Assembly: GCA_026989715.1 (NCBI GenBank)
Contig: JALSIU010000189.1
Span: forward strand, 1-17,613
DNA from: Methylomonas sp.
GTDB taxonomy: Bacteria > Pseudomonadota > Gammaproteobacteria > Methylococcales > Methylomonadaceae
Direction: 5' to 3'
Length of the DNA stretch: 17,613 nucleotides
Position numbers and translations under genes: made by a program. Positions 7,246 to 15,500 of this stretch are shown here, piece by piece. Under the pieces are notes generated by a model. It did not search any database. It was not told where the DNA came from and worked only from the letters and a program-made list of their open reading frames with translations. Positions within the stretch are counted from its first letter, which is position 1. Each line of letters starts with the position of its first letter.

Positions 7246-7270
7246 CAGAAGGGTTTCGGTATAGTGGTTA

Positions 7271-7286
7271 AGCACGAATCATGCCA
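7271..7286 (-). promoter_or_regulatory. Candidate sigma-54 (-24/-12) promoter for the acyltransferase gene
   Basis: Minus-strand sequence TGGCATGATTCGTGCT against the consensus TGGCACG-N4-TTGCW. The invariant GG (-24) and GC (-12) are present with the exact 10-bp gap, and only two of the other conserved bases differ (C to T, T to G). By eye this is the only good match on either strand of 7104-7814. It points at the gene starting at 7103 with a predicted start near 7260. The neighbouring glrR encodes a sigma-54 activator. Confidence 0.68.
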
Positions 7287-7440
7287 AAATAATGAACTTT
7301 AGAGTTTAGTGTATGGTGCGGTTATAACAATTTGAAAAACAATGAAATTATTTTGCACTCGAGAGTTGTGCAAGGACTATTTTTTAATTAAATATTGCCA
7401 CTTATTTTATGTGTTTGTCTTGGGTTGGGAGCTTGTTATA

Positions 7441-7458
7441 CGTCGTAATTTAGAGACG
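7441..7458. promoter_or_regulatory. Candidate GlrR-binding site 1 (CGTC-N10-GACG)
   Basis: CGTCGTAATTTAGAGACG is a perfect inverted repeat with a 10-bp spacer. It keeps the GTC/GAC core of the E. coli GlrR motif TGTC-N10-GACA, differing only in the outermost symmetric pair. It lies about 190 bp upstream of the predicted sigma-54 start, a normal enhancer distance. Confidence 0.5.
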
Positions 7459-7674
7459 CATGAGGAGTGCAATAAGCAAAAATATGATGTTTTGATATAA
7501 GGAATTTGCAGGAGTTTTGGCAATGTTGTATAGACTTTAGACCCTAATAATACACGTGTTTGACTTGCTTTTTAGTCAGTTACTATATTTTCAAATATGC
7601 CTGTGAAGGGTATGATTTTATGTCATATTTCAGGGGAGATTGATAATTTGCGTTTTAGCCACTTGTTATTTATA

Positions 7675-7692
7675 TGTCTCTTTTTAGCGACA
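7675..7692. promoter_or_regulatory. Candidate GlrR-binding site 2 (exact TGTC-N10-GACA)
   Basis: TGTCTCTTTTTAGCGACA matches all eight fixed bases of the motif reported for E. coli GlrR upstream of glmY. It lies about 425 bp upstream of the predicted sigma-54 start and about 120 bp beyond the 3' end of glrR. Confidence 0.62.
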
Positions 7693-7754
7693 ATGAAAAT
7701 CCTTATCGGAATATGAGGGTAGAGAAAGTCATTGTTAGGAAGGGTTTATGTCGA

Positions 7755-7772
7755 TGTCGCTTTTTTTAGACA
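7755..7772. promoter_or_regulatory. Candidate GlrR-binding site 3 (exact TGTC-N10-GACA)
   Basis: TGTCGCTTTTTTTAGACA is a second exact match, starting 80 bp from site 2 and sharing with it a T-rich spacer. Several GlrR sites in a row are also known upstream of enterobacterial glmY. It is only about 42 bp from the glrR stop codon. Confidence 0.62.
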
Positions 7773-7814
7773 AATAATGAAAAATATTTTTTTTGATAAC
7801 TTGATCACAGTTAT

Positions 7815-9182
7815 TTACTGCTTAAAAGTGTTTGCTTTTAAGTGGTGGCGATCGAGTAATTTATAAAACTCAGTACGATTACGTTTTGCTAAGCGAGCAG
7901 CTTGACTGACATTTCCATTAACTGAACTGAGTAGTTTTATCAGATAATCTTTTTCAAATTGGTCTTTGGCTTCTTTTAAACCTTGTAGAGTATTAGGGTT
8001 TTCCTGCAATACTTTTTCAATTAAGTTAACGGGAACAATCGGGGTTGTGGAAAGGGCTGATACATGCTTGACCACATTCATTAATTGGCGGATATTGCCT
8101 GGCCAGTCATACGTTACCAATAGTTCAAGTGCCTGCTTAGAAAAGCCTTTGGCTATATAGCTATATGTGTCTTCAGAGTGCTGCATAAAATGATTGGCTA
8201 GTACCGGAATGTCTTCGCGTCGCTCCGATAGGCTCGGTACTTTTAAAGTAGCAACATTTAAACGATAAAATAAATCCATACGGAAACGACCGGAAGCCGC
8301 TTCTTTTTCAAGGTCATGATGACTTGCTGAAACAATACGTACATCGATAGGTAGGGAGGTATCCGAGCCGACAGGTCGGATTTGCTGCTCTTGTAGTGCA
8401 CGTAATAGTTTTACCTGGAAAGCAGGAGACATATCCCCAATTTCATCTAAAAATAAAGTGCCTGAATTAGCCGCTTGGAAGAGACCTTTGCGATGACTGA
8501 GAGCCCCTGAAAATGCCCCTTTAATATGCCCGAATAGCTCAGATTCCAACAAATCTTCGGGAATGGCACTACAGTTTACGGCAATAAAAGGGCCTTTGTG
8601 ACGTGGGCTTGCTTTATGTATTGCTTGGGCAATTAATTCCTTACCTGTACCGCTTTCGCCGAAAATAAATAAACTTGCATCTCCCCGTGCAAGCCGGCTT
8701 ACTTGATTGAGTAGATTTTCCATTAATGGGCTACGGGTTAGAATGGCGGAACGCCAGTGCTCAGGAGACGGTTGATGTGGTTCACCTGCATTGAGGGTTA
8801 AGGCTTTGTTGATAATATTGAATAGTTCAGGGTAGTCAACAATGGGCTTGGTTATAAAGTCAAAGATACCTTCATTAGTAGCTGTGATGGCATCTTTGAT
8901 TGTGCCATGTGCAGTCATCATCATAATAGGGAGGGTGGGGTGATTGTGCTGAATGAGTTTGCTAAGCTGCATACCATCTATTTCATCCATCCGTAAATCG
9001 GTGATGACTAGATGTGGGAGAAACTGTGTTATTAAGCTAAGAGCTTTGTTGCCGCTGTCGGCTGTTTTGATGATAAACCCTGCTGCACTTAAACGAATTG
9101 ATAATAATTCTAAAAAACCTAGGTCATCGTCAACTAATAAAATGCGCTGCCCGGAGAATTGGTTGAGTTGTGTTGGTGTCAT
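7815..9182 (-). CDS. glrR: Sigma-54-dependent response regulator GlrR (QseF)
   Basis: NtrC-type response regulator that activates RNA polymerase-sigma-54 when phosphorylated by GlrK. The receiver domain is residues about 12-130, with the acidic pair DDD 18-20, phospho-acceptor Asp62 (VITDLRMDEIDGMQL) and Lys112 (TKP). The AAA+ domain is about 145-375: Walker A GESGTGKE (175-182), Walker B TLFLDEIGD (242-250), and later FRMDLFYRLNV with its arginine finger. The Fis-type HTH at the C-terminus reads NGNVSQAARLAKRNRTEFYK and resembles E. coli GlrR's NGNVTHAARMAGRNRTEFYK base for base in the recognition region. The GAFTGA loop that touches sigma-54 reads GAFSGA here (222-227), a conservative Thr225Ser change. 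It is the last gene of glrK-qseG-glrR, 5 bp after qseG. The matching HTH supports use of the same TGTC-N10-GACA sites, which occur just downstream. Confidence 0.94.
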   Translation of the reverse strand: MTPTQLNQFSGQRILLVDDDLGFLELLSIRLSAAGFIIKTADSGNKALSLITQFLPHLVITDLRMDEIDGMQLSKLIQHNHPTLPIMMMTAHGTIKDAITATNEGIFDFITKPIVDYPELFNIINKALTLNAGEPHQPSPEHWRSAILTRSPLMENLLNQVSRLARGDASLFIFGESGTGKELIAQAIHKASPRHKGPFIAVNCSAIPEDLLESELFGHIKGAFSGALSHRKGLFQAANSGTLFLDEIGDMSPAFQVKLLRALQEQQIRPVGSDTSLPIDVRIVSASHHDLEKEAASGRFRMDLFYRLNVATLKVPSLSERREDIPVLANHFMQHSEDTYSYIAKGFSKQALELLVTYDWPGNIRQLMNVVKHVSALSTTPIVPVNLIEKVLQENPNTLQGLKEAKDQFEKDYLIKLLSSVNGNVSQAARLAKRNRTEFYKLLDRHHLKANTFKQ

Positions 9183-9187
9183 AGTTG

Positions 9188-9769
9188 TTATTGGAGAATG
9201 CTTGTTTCAATGGCTTTGAGCGCATCGAGCTTTTCTTTAATATCTTGATTTTCTAGCTGTAGGTCTTCTATTTTTTGTTGATTTTCTAATTTTTTTTCAT
9301 CTAATAACTGTTTATTTTTATTTATAATTCGTTGTAGCCTGTAAATCTTGCGTGCTTTGTTTTTTAGAGCTTTATTGAGCTGTAAAGTATATTGGTTAAA
9401 CCATAATAGCTCTGGTATTAGTTTTTTATTGGCTTGTAATGTGCTTAAAAGTTTGAGAATTTCTCTTGTATTTAGGCAAGTGTTACGTCCATTTTTAGTC
9501 GTGTTATAAGCAAGTGCCCAACTTGCTTGCCAGTCATTTTGTCGTAGTCGTTTTTTGTATTTTACACAAGTCGCTTTGGGTTTTTTTGTATATTCATTAG
9601 TAAAAATAGCGGTATAGCGCATTAACTGTTCAATTTGATTAGGTGCTGTATGCTTGGGTATTTGTTCGCTAGCGGCAGGTGAGGCTTCATTTGTAAGCCA
9701 CGGCGTGGGCATTTGACACGCTGTTAGGCTTAAAAAAAGTACACCATAAAAAAGTCGGCAACATTTCAT
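9188..9769 (-). CDS. qseG: QseG-like outer-membrane lipoprotein with coiled-coil tail
   Basis: Product of 193 residues with a lipoprotein signal peptide (hydrophobic stretch, lipobox LTAC, lipidated Cys18) and a Pro/Ser-rich linker. A conserved-looking region carries paired cysteines (CVKYKKRLRQ and the NTCLN block). The C-terminus is Lys/Glu/Leu-rich from about residue 138, strongly predicted by eye to form a coiled coil. In enteric bacteria the gene between the kinase and the regulator encodes QseG, an outer-membrane lipoprotein that binds GlrK and stimulates it. Position (18 bp after glrK, 5 bp before glrR), size and lipobox all fit. Identification rests on context more than on sequence identity, since QseG diverges fast. 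Absence of other candidate partners makes QseG the best call. Confidence 0.78.
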   Translation of the reverse strand: MKCCRLFYGVLFLSLTACQMPTPWLTNEASPAASEQIPKHTAPNQIEQLMRYTAIFTNEYTKKPKATCVKYKKRLRQNDWQASWALAYNTTKNGRNTCLNTREILKLLSTLQANKKLIPELLWFNQYTLQLNKALKNKARKIYRLQRIINKNKQLLDEKKLENQQKIEDLQLENQDIKEKLDALKAIETSILQ

Positions 9770-9787
9770 GCTGAGTTAGGCGTTTAA

Positions 9788-11311
9788 TCAGTAGTTATCT
9801 GGGGTCATGGGTAATATAACTAAAAAATTCGCCCCCGAGTAGCGAAGATTAGCAGGTAATAATTTTATTTGCCCTTGATGTGCTGCCACATAGGTCTGGA
9901 CTAAATTTAAGCCTATTCCCGAGCCTTTTAACTTCCAGCTATCAACTGATTGTTGTTGATAGAATTCGGTAAATATGTATGGAGATTGCTCAGCACTAAT
10001 GCCTATACCTTGATCGGCAAATAGCATGTGTAGATTGTGACCTATTATTTGTAGTTTTATATTGATTTCTGCCCCAGAAGGTGAAAATTTAAGTGCATTT
10101 GAGAGTAGGTTGTTAATAATCACCTGCATTTTATCACGGTCGGCCGTTATATTAACATCAGTAGCATTTAGCACCACAGTGACATGCTTGCTATTGAGCA
10201 ATAATTGATAGTCATGACTAATTTGCTCAATGAGTTGATTGAGGTTAAATTGTGAATAATGCATAGGAACAGAGTTTGAAATCGCTTTTTGGAATTCCAA
10301 TAAATTTTCTATTAGGCCGCTTAAGCGTATATTAGCGACTTGTAGCCACTCAATAATTTTATGTTGCTCTGTATTTAGTGTGCCTACAAGTTCTGCTTGT
10401 AGAAGTTCGGTGCCTTCAATAGCTGTTGCCAAGGGGGTTTTGAGTTCATGAGAAATACTTTTGATGAAAAATTGTTTACTATTTTCTAATAAGTTCAGTT
10501 CATTGCGTAGCCATTCAAGTTGACGACCAATCTCGCGCAAATCACGGGGGCCTTCTATGTAAATAGGTTTTTTAAATTGCGCTCGCCCTAGCTTTCGAAT
10601 GGCGTGTTCAATATGTTTGATGGGTCTGTTGATAAGGTAGAGCAATAAAAGACCAAGTATGAGTACCATAGGGACTGAAATAAAAGCTGCTTGTTTTAGC
10701 TGTGTTTTTAGGTTTTTAGCTAAAGCCAATAATGAAGCTGTTTCTACCCGCATTTGGGCATTGCTTTGCGTCAGCAATTGTTCTGCTTCCGCGCGTAAGT
10801 TTGTGTAGGCTTTGGTGTCGTTATTTACTAAGGGAATGCTCTTGCTGTTTTGTTTTTCCAAAATGGTATTGAAAATTTTCGCTTCATTGTTTTTTAGGTG
10901 ATGAAGAGCTTGTTGTAGGTGGGTTGTGAATTGAAGTTGTTGTGGTTGTGTGGCAATTTTGACAAAGTGTTGGTGATGTGTCTGAAAAATATGAAAATAA
11001 TCAATATCATCTACTGCCAAATATTGGCGAATACTGCGATCCATCAATAATAAGTCATTACTTAATAACTGACCATTTTCAATAACTTTCAGTGTTTGAA
11101 ATAATGTTTCTTGGCTTTTGTTAATATAACCTTGAATACTAGAGACACTGTAAAACAAGGTACCGATTAAGGGTAGGGTAACGATTAAGAAAATAATCAG
11201 TGTCCACTGGAAAATGGATCCTTTTTGAAATAAAGTAAAAAAATGGCGGCGTTTTTTTTTACGCCAGTTGTGGAAAGTAGACGCTGAATTTTGTGTGTTA
11301 TTCGATGGCAT
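9788..11311 (-). CDS. glrK: Sensor histidine kinase GlrK (QseE)
   Basis: Inner-membrane histidine kinase that phosphorylates GlrR. It has a basic cytoplasmic N-tail (KKKRRHF), TM1 at about residues 36-58, a helical periplasmic sensor region of about 150 residues, TM2 at about 208-227, and HAMP at about 228-280. The phospho-acceptor is His288 in SISHELKTPLA, and the ATPase domain carries the N box (NNLLSNALKFSPSG), G1 (FADQGIGIS) and G2 (GSGIGLNLVQTYV). The SHELKTPLA block and domain order match E. coli GlrK; length is 507 versus about 475, mainly through the N-tail. It is first in the operon, followed by qseG and glrR with short gaps. A terminator-like hairpin lies only about 22 bp in front of its ATG, and no clear Shine-Dalgarno is seen, so expression may be low or read through from upstream. 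Confidence 0.92.
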   Translation of the reverse strand: MPSNNTQNSASTFHNWRKKKRRHFFTLFQKGSIFQWTLIIFLIVTLPLIGTLFYSVSSIQGYINKSQETLFQTLKVIENGQLLSNDLLLMDRSIRQYLAVDDIDYFHIFQTHHQHFVKIATQPQQLQFTTHLQQALHHLKNNEAKIFNTILEKQNSKSIPLVNNDTKAYTNLRAEAEQLLTQSNAQMRVETASLLALAKNLKTQLKQAAFISVPMVLILGLLLLYLINRPIKHIEHAIRKLGRAQFKKPIYIEGPRDLREIGRQLEWLRNELNLLENSKQFFIKSISHELKTPLATAIEGTELLQAELVGTLNTEQHKIIEWLQVANIRLSGLIENLLEFQKAISNSVPMHYSQFNLNQLIEQISHDYQLLLNSKHVTVVLNATDVNITADRDKMQVIINNLLSNALKFSPSGAEINIKLQIIGHNLHMLFADQGIGISAEQSPYIFTEFYQQQSVDSWKLKGSGIGLNLVQTYVAAHQGQIKLLPANLRYSGANFLVILPMTPDNY

Positions 11312-11333
11312 TAATTGAGTGGTTTCTATTGAA

Positions 11334-11368
11334 AAAATAACCTACTTTTATTATTGGTAGGTTATTTT
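11334..11368 (-). terminator. Intrinsic terminator between the diguanylate cyclase and glrK
   Basis: On the minus strand AAAATAACCTAC (11368-11357) pairs perfectly with GTAGGTTATTTT (11345-11334) over an 11-nt loop, and the T run continues through 11332. It lies about 95 bp after the cyclase stop and about 22 bp before the glrK start codon. It would therefore lie in the 5' leader of any glrK transcript starting upstream of it. Confidence 0.78.
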
Positions 11369-11462
11369 AAATCAAATAGAATAGAGGGCTCAAATATACT
11401 TTTTTGAAATTGCGCGAATAGTTTCTTGTCGTGTTAGTCTGTTTTGAGGTAGTACTCATTCT

Positions 11463-12350
11463 TTAGTTAGCAAGCATGACAGTATTTCTACCACTTGCTT
11501 TTGCTTGATACATGGCATCATCCGCCCTTTTTATGAATGACTCGATTGAGTCATTGTCTTTTAAGGTACTGACACCTAAGCTGGCGGTTAATTTTACCAG
11601 TTCCATGCCATAAGCGAGACTGTGGCATTCGATATTGGTACGAATTCTTTCGGCAAGTAACTGTGCGCCGTCTAAATTGGTATCACTAAGTAAGATCACA
11701 AACTCTTCACCGCCATAACGATAGGCAATATCACACGCTCGAATACTTTGTTTAATGCATTTGGCAACGGCCTTTAGCGCAAGGTCTCCGCAATCATGTC
11801 CATAGGTATCATTGACAGCTTTAAAATGATCGATATCGACAAATATAAGGGACAAGTTATTAGCATGACGGATGGCTAAGGTTGTTTCACGTTTAATCGA
11901 ATCATCAAAGGCCGCCCGGTTGTTAGTTTGCGTTAAAGTGTCTGTTAAAGCCATTTGTAAGGCTTGTTTATAAAGGGTGGCATTACGTAATGGATAAATT
12001 AAACAACAAAGTAAGGTCTCTAATAAATTTAATTCTTGAGCATTAAATTGAGTGGTGCGTAATAATTTAAGCTCACCTAAATCTTGGTCTTCAACTTTTA
12101 ATGCGTAACTACAAGAGCTTTTGGTTTGAATACCATTTTGAATGGCAAGGTCAAATTCAGTATTTGTATAGATAAAGCCATTATGGGGGACGAGCTCTTG
12201 TATTTTGCTACTAAATATTTGAATAAGCTCATGGAACTCTAAAGTCGTTTGTAACGCGCTACTAATATCATAATGCTGCAAATTAACCGCTTTAGTGGCT
12301 TCAAATGTATTATTACTGACGACGGCAAGGTTATTAGTTGGCTGATTCAT
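11463..12350 (-). CDS. Diguanylate cyclase, GAF-like sensor plus GGDEF domain
   Basis: Makes cyclic di-GMP from two GTP. The N-terminal half (about residues 25-125) has the size and pattern of a GAF domain (ISSALQTTLEFHELIQIFSS, LGELKLLR, TLLCCLIYPLRNATLYKQA), implying cytoplasmic sensing; there are no membrane segments. The GGDEF domain runs from about 138 (TDTLTQTNNRAAF) to the end. Metal-binding Asp172 is in FVDIDHFKAVND, the active-site loop is GGEEF (213-217), and the catalytic-competent residues are all intact. An RxxD inhibitory I-site (RACD, 204-207) lies five residues before GGEEF, so product feedback inhibition is expected. No EAL domain. AGGAT precedes the ATG. Its own terminator follows, separating it from glrK. 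It is co-directional with the RND pump upstream, 154 bp away, with an AT-rich gap that may hold its promoter. Confidence 0.92.
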   Translation of the reverse strand: MNQPTNNLAVVSNNTFEATKAVNLQHYDISSALQTTLEFHELIQIFSSKIQELVPHNGFIYTNTEFDLAIQNGIQTKSSCSYALKVEDQDLGELKLLRTTQFNAQELNLLETLLCCLIYPLRNATLYKQALQMALTDTLTQTNNRAAFDDSIKRETTLAIRHANNLSLIFVDIDHFKAVNDTYGHDCGDLALKAVAKCIKQSIRACDIAYRYGGEEFVILLSDTNLDGAQLLAERIRTNIECHSLAYGMELVKLTASLGVSTLKDNDSIESFIKRADDAMYQAKASGRNTVMLAN

Positions 12351-12504
12351 GATTTATCCTCATACTTGGTATTGCTGTGTTATTGAGTATAAAGCGATAA
12401 ATATGCCATGAATAATTAAATGTAAATATATCAGTTATATAGGGTTATTTTATGGGAGGTATTTGCGCGAGTGTCATAATAATGACGGTGAAAACGCGGC
12501 AATT

Positions 12505-15500
12505 TTATGCCGTTTCTTTTTTTGCTCCAAACCACTCGCTAAATCTTTGCATCACTGCATAAAATACCGGGGTAAAGATTAAAGACATGCAGACGGCTGC
12601 AATCATCCCGCCAACGACTGCGGTGCCGATAGCTTGCCGGCTTGCAGCTCCCGCACCGCTGGCAACCACTAGTGGCAGAAAGCCTAAGACGGATGAAAAT
12701 GCCGTCATTAAAATAGCGCGGAAGCGTAACCGGGAAGCTTCGACCGCAGATGCAAAAATTTCTACGCCTTTAGCGCGTTGTTCTGCGGCCAATTCAACGA
12801 TTAAAATGGCATTTTTACTCGCTAAGCCAATAATGAGCACAATCCCAATCTGGGTATAAACATTATTATCAAATTCACGCATCATTAATGCGGCGACGGT
12901 CCCTAGCAATGCAAGAGGCACGACTAATAATACGGCCATCGGTAAACTCCAGCTTTCGTATTGAGCCGCTAATACCAAAAATACCAATACAATGGCCAAA
13001 GCAAAAATAACGACGGCTTCATTACCCACCTTTTTTTCTTGATAAGACATACCCGTCCATTCAAAGCCCATGGAATCCGGAAGCTTACTTTGTGCCATTT
13101 GCTCCATTAAATTTAGTGCCTCACCCGAACTAAAACCCGGGGCGGCATTTCCTGTGATAGAGGCGGCAGGGTAGAGGTTGTAGCGTAAGATAGTTTGCGG
13201 GCCTAAGGTTGCATCGACTTTGATTAAAGTGCCTAAGGGAATCATATCACCTTTTCTATTACGCACTTCTAATTGACGTATATCTTCCGGTTTTAAGCGA
13301 AATTTGGCATCTGCTTGTACTTTAACCTGCCAGGTGCGCCCAAATTTATTAAAATCATTCACATAAGCCGAACCGAGGTACGCTTGTAAGGTACTAAAGA
13401 CCTCATTTAAAGGAATATCCATGGTTTTGGCTTTAGTGCGATCCACTGCTGCAAATAATTGCGGAACGCCCGCCCTAAAGGTTGAGTTTAAGCCTGCTAA
13501 TCCAGATTGACTGCGGCTATCGGCAATCATTTCACTGGCCATGCGTTGTAGCTCATTTAGGCCGACATTGCCTTTATCCTGAATTTGCATTTGAAAGCCA
13601 CCTGAAACACCTAAACCCGGAATGGCAGGTGGGACAAATGTAAAGACGATGGCTTCTTGTATGCTGCTAAACTGCTTATTTAAGTGTTGTAAAATAGCTT
13701 GCTGAGTTTCATTTTCGGCAGTACGCTCATCCCATGACTTCATGACGACAAAAATTGTTGCGGCATTGGATGAATTGGTACCATCTATCATGGAAAACCC
13801 TCCTAGCGAAATCCAATCTTGTACACCCGGCGTGGCTTCTAAAATTTTATTGATTTGTCGTAACACCTCATCCGTGCGTTGCTTGGAAGCGGCATCAGGT
13901 AATTGTACGCTGGTGATAACATAGCCTTGATCTTCAACCGGTAAGAAGGCAGAAGGAATCTTGGTAAATTGCCAACCACTGGCAATGGCAATGCCGATAG
14001 CTAATAGCATCATTAAAAAACCGCGCCGCACGACTATTTTTAAAAAGTTGGCATAGCTGTTAGATGCGGTAGTAAAAAAATGGTCAAAACCACGTAAAAA
14101 AGCATTTTTATGCTCGGGTGCCGGACGTAATAATAAGCCGGCCATGGCAGGGCTTAATGTTAATGCATTCAGAGAACTAAATACGGTTGCCACCGCAATG
14201 GTGAGTGAAAATTGGCGATACATTTCGCCGGTAATGCCCGGTAAAAAAGCCGTAGGGACAAAGACGGCTAATAGTACCAGTGTTGTGGCAACAACCGGGC
14301 CTGATACATCATTCATTGCTTGAATCGCAGCCGCTTTAGAGGTCATTCCTTTTTCAATATAAGCCGCCGTGGCTTCAACCACAACAATAGAATCATCAAC
14401 GACAATACCAATAGCGAGTACTAGCCCAAATAAGGTGAGCATATTTAAAGAAAAACCCAGCATTGCCATCACAATAAAGGTGGCAACCAAAGATACCGGA
14501 ATGGTCACTGCTGGAATCAGGGTAGCACGCCAGTCTTGTAAAAATATAAATAGCACGAGAAAAACTAAAGCCCCCGCTTGATATAAAGTCACAAAGACTT
14601 CATCAATGGATGCACTGACAAACAGTGTGGTGTCATAAGGGATTTGGTATTCCAGGCCTTGAGGGAAATTGGCGGCCAGTTCATTCATTTTGGCTCTGAC
14701 TTGATCCGCGACATCCAGCGCGTTCGCACCAGGCAATTGGTAAATACTGATGCTCGCCGAAGCTGCTCCCGTCATATTGGAGCTAATATCATACGTTTTA
14801 CCGCCTAAATCAACACGTGCTACATCTTTTAAACGGGTAATGCTGCCACGGTCTCCCGTTTTGATAATCATATTTTCAAATTGGGCAATATCAGTCAATC
14901 GTCCTAATACATTAATTGTGTACTGGAAATTTGTGCCTGCCGGCACCGGCGGTTGACCAATTTGACCGGCGGCAACCTGCATATTTTGTTCACGCATTTC
15001 AGTCAAGATATCTTGTGTGGTGATGCCCCTAGATTTCATTTGTTCCGGATTCAGCCAAATACGCATACTGTAATCACTGGGTGGAAAAATGGAGACATCA
15101 CCAACGCCTTTGATGCGGCTTATCTGATCACGAATATTAAGTGTGGCATAATTACTTAAATACAGTTCGTCAAAAGTACCGTCAGGTGAAATAAGCGAAA
15201 TAAATAAAATAATATTGGCTGATTTTTTCTTGGTATTCACCCCTTGCCGATTAACTTCCTCAGGCAGATTAGGTGTTGCTAAGGCTACACGGTTTTGTAC
15301 CATGACTTGTGCCATATCTAAATCAGTCCCCACTTCAAACGTAACCGTTAAAGTATAGGAGCCATCGCCGGCACTGACCGATGACATATATAGCATATTT
15401 TCCACCCCATTGACTTGTTGCTCAATAGGGGCGGCAACGGTTTCGGCTACAACTTGAGCATTTGCGCCCGGATAAGTGGCTTTGACTTCAACGGTAGGAG

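Larger units (their letters stand above)
7104..7814. other. 711-bp gene-free regulatory region between glrR and the acyltransferase gene
   Basis: No coding frame with gene-like composition is seen on either strand. It holds, in order from the acyltransferase start outwards, an apparent 5' leader of about 155 nt (7104-7260) with a GCAGAA/TTCTGC hairpin (7206-7222) and the palindrome TTTGTATACAAA (7234-7245). Next come a sigma-54 promoter match (7271-7286), a TTGCAC-N9-GTGCAA inverted repeat (7353-7373), and three GlrR-type sites (7441-7458, 7675-7692, 7755-7772). Minus-strand leader words ATGGAGGACTAA and a 12-codon frame starting at about 7153 could be upstream mini-ORFs, without further support. 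Confidence 0.6.

Noticed and set aside
7258..7330. Stretch GGTATAGTGGTTAAGCACG resembling a tRNA D-arm
   Set aside because: No acceptor stem, anticodon arm or T-loop could be found around it. The same bases form the sigma-54 match on the other strand.
7353..7390. TTGCAC-N9-GTGCAA followed by a T run as an sRNA terminator (GlmY-like sRNA)
   Set aside because: The stem is short and the T run is offset by several bases. No promoter or conserved sRNA sequence is recognisable upstream.
7461..7478. Plus-strand GG-N10-GC (7464/7476) as a second sigma-54 promoter
   Set aside because: Only the GG and GC agree; the rest of the consensus is absent and no gene lies downstream on that strand.
12474..12487. 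GTCAT-TATT-ATGAC inverted repeat after the RND gene as a GlrR site or terminator
   Set aside because: The GTC-to-GAC spacer is 8 bp rather than 10, and no T run follows.
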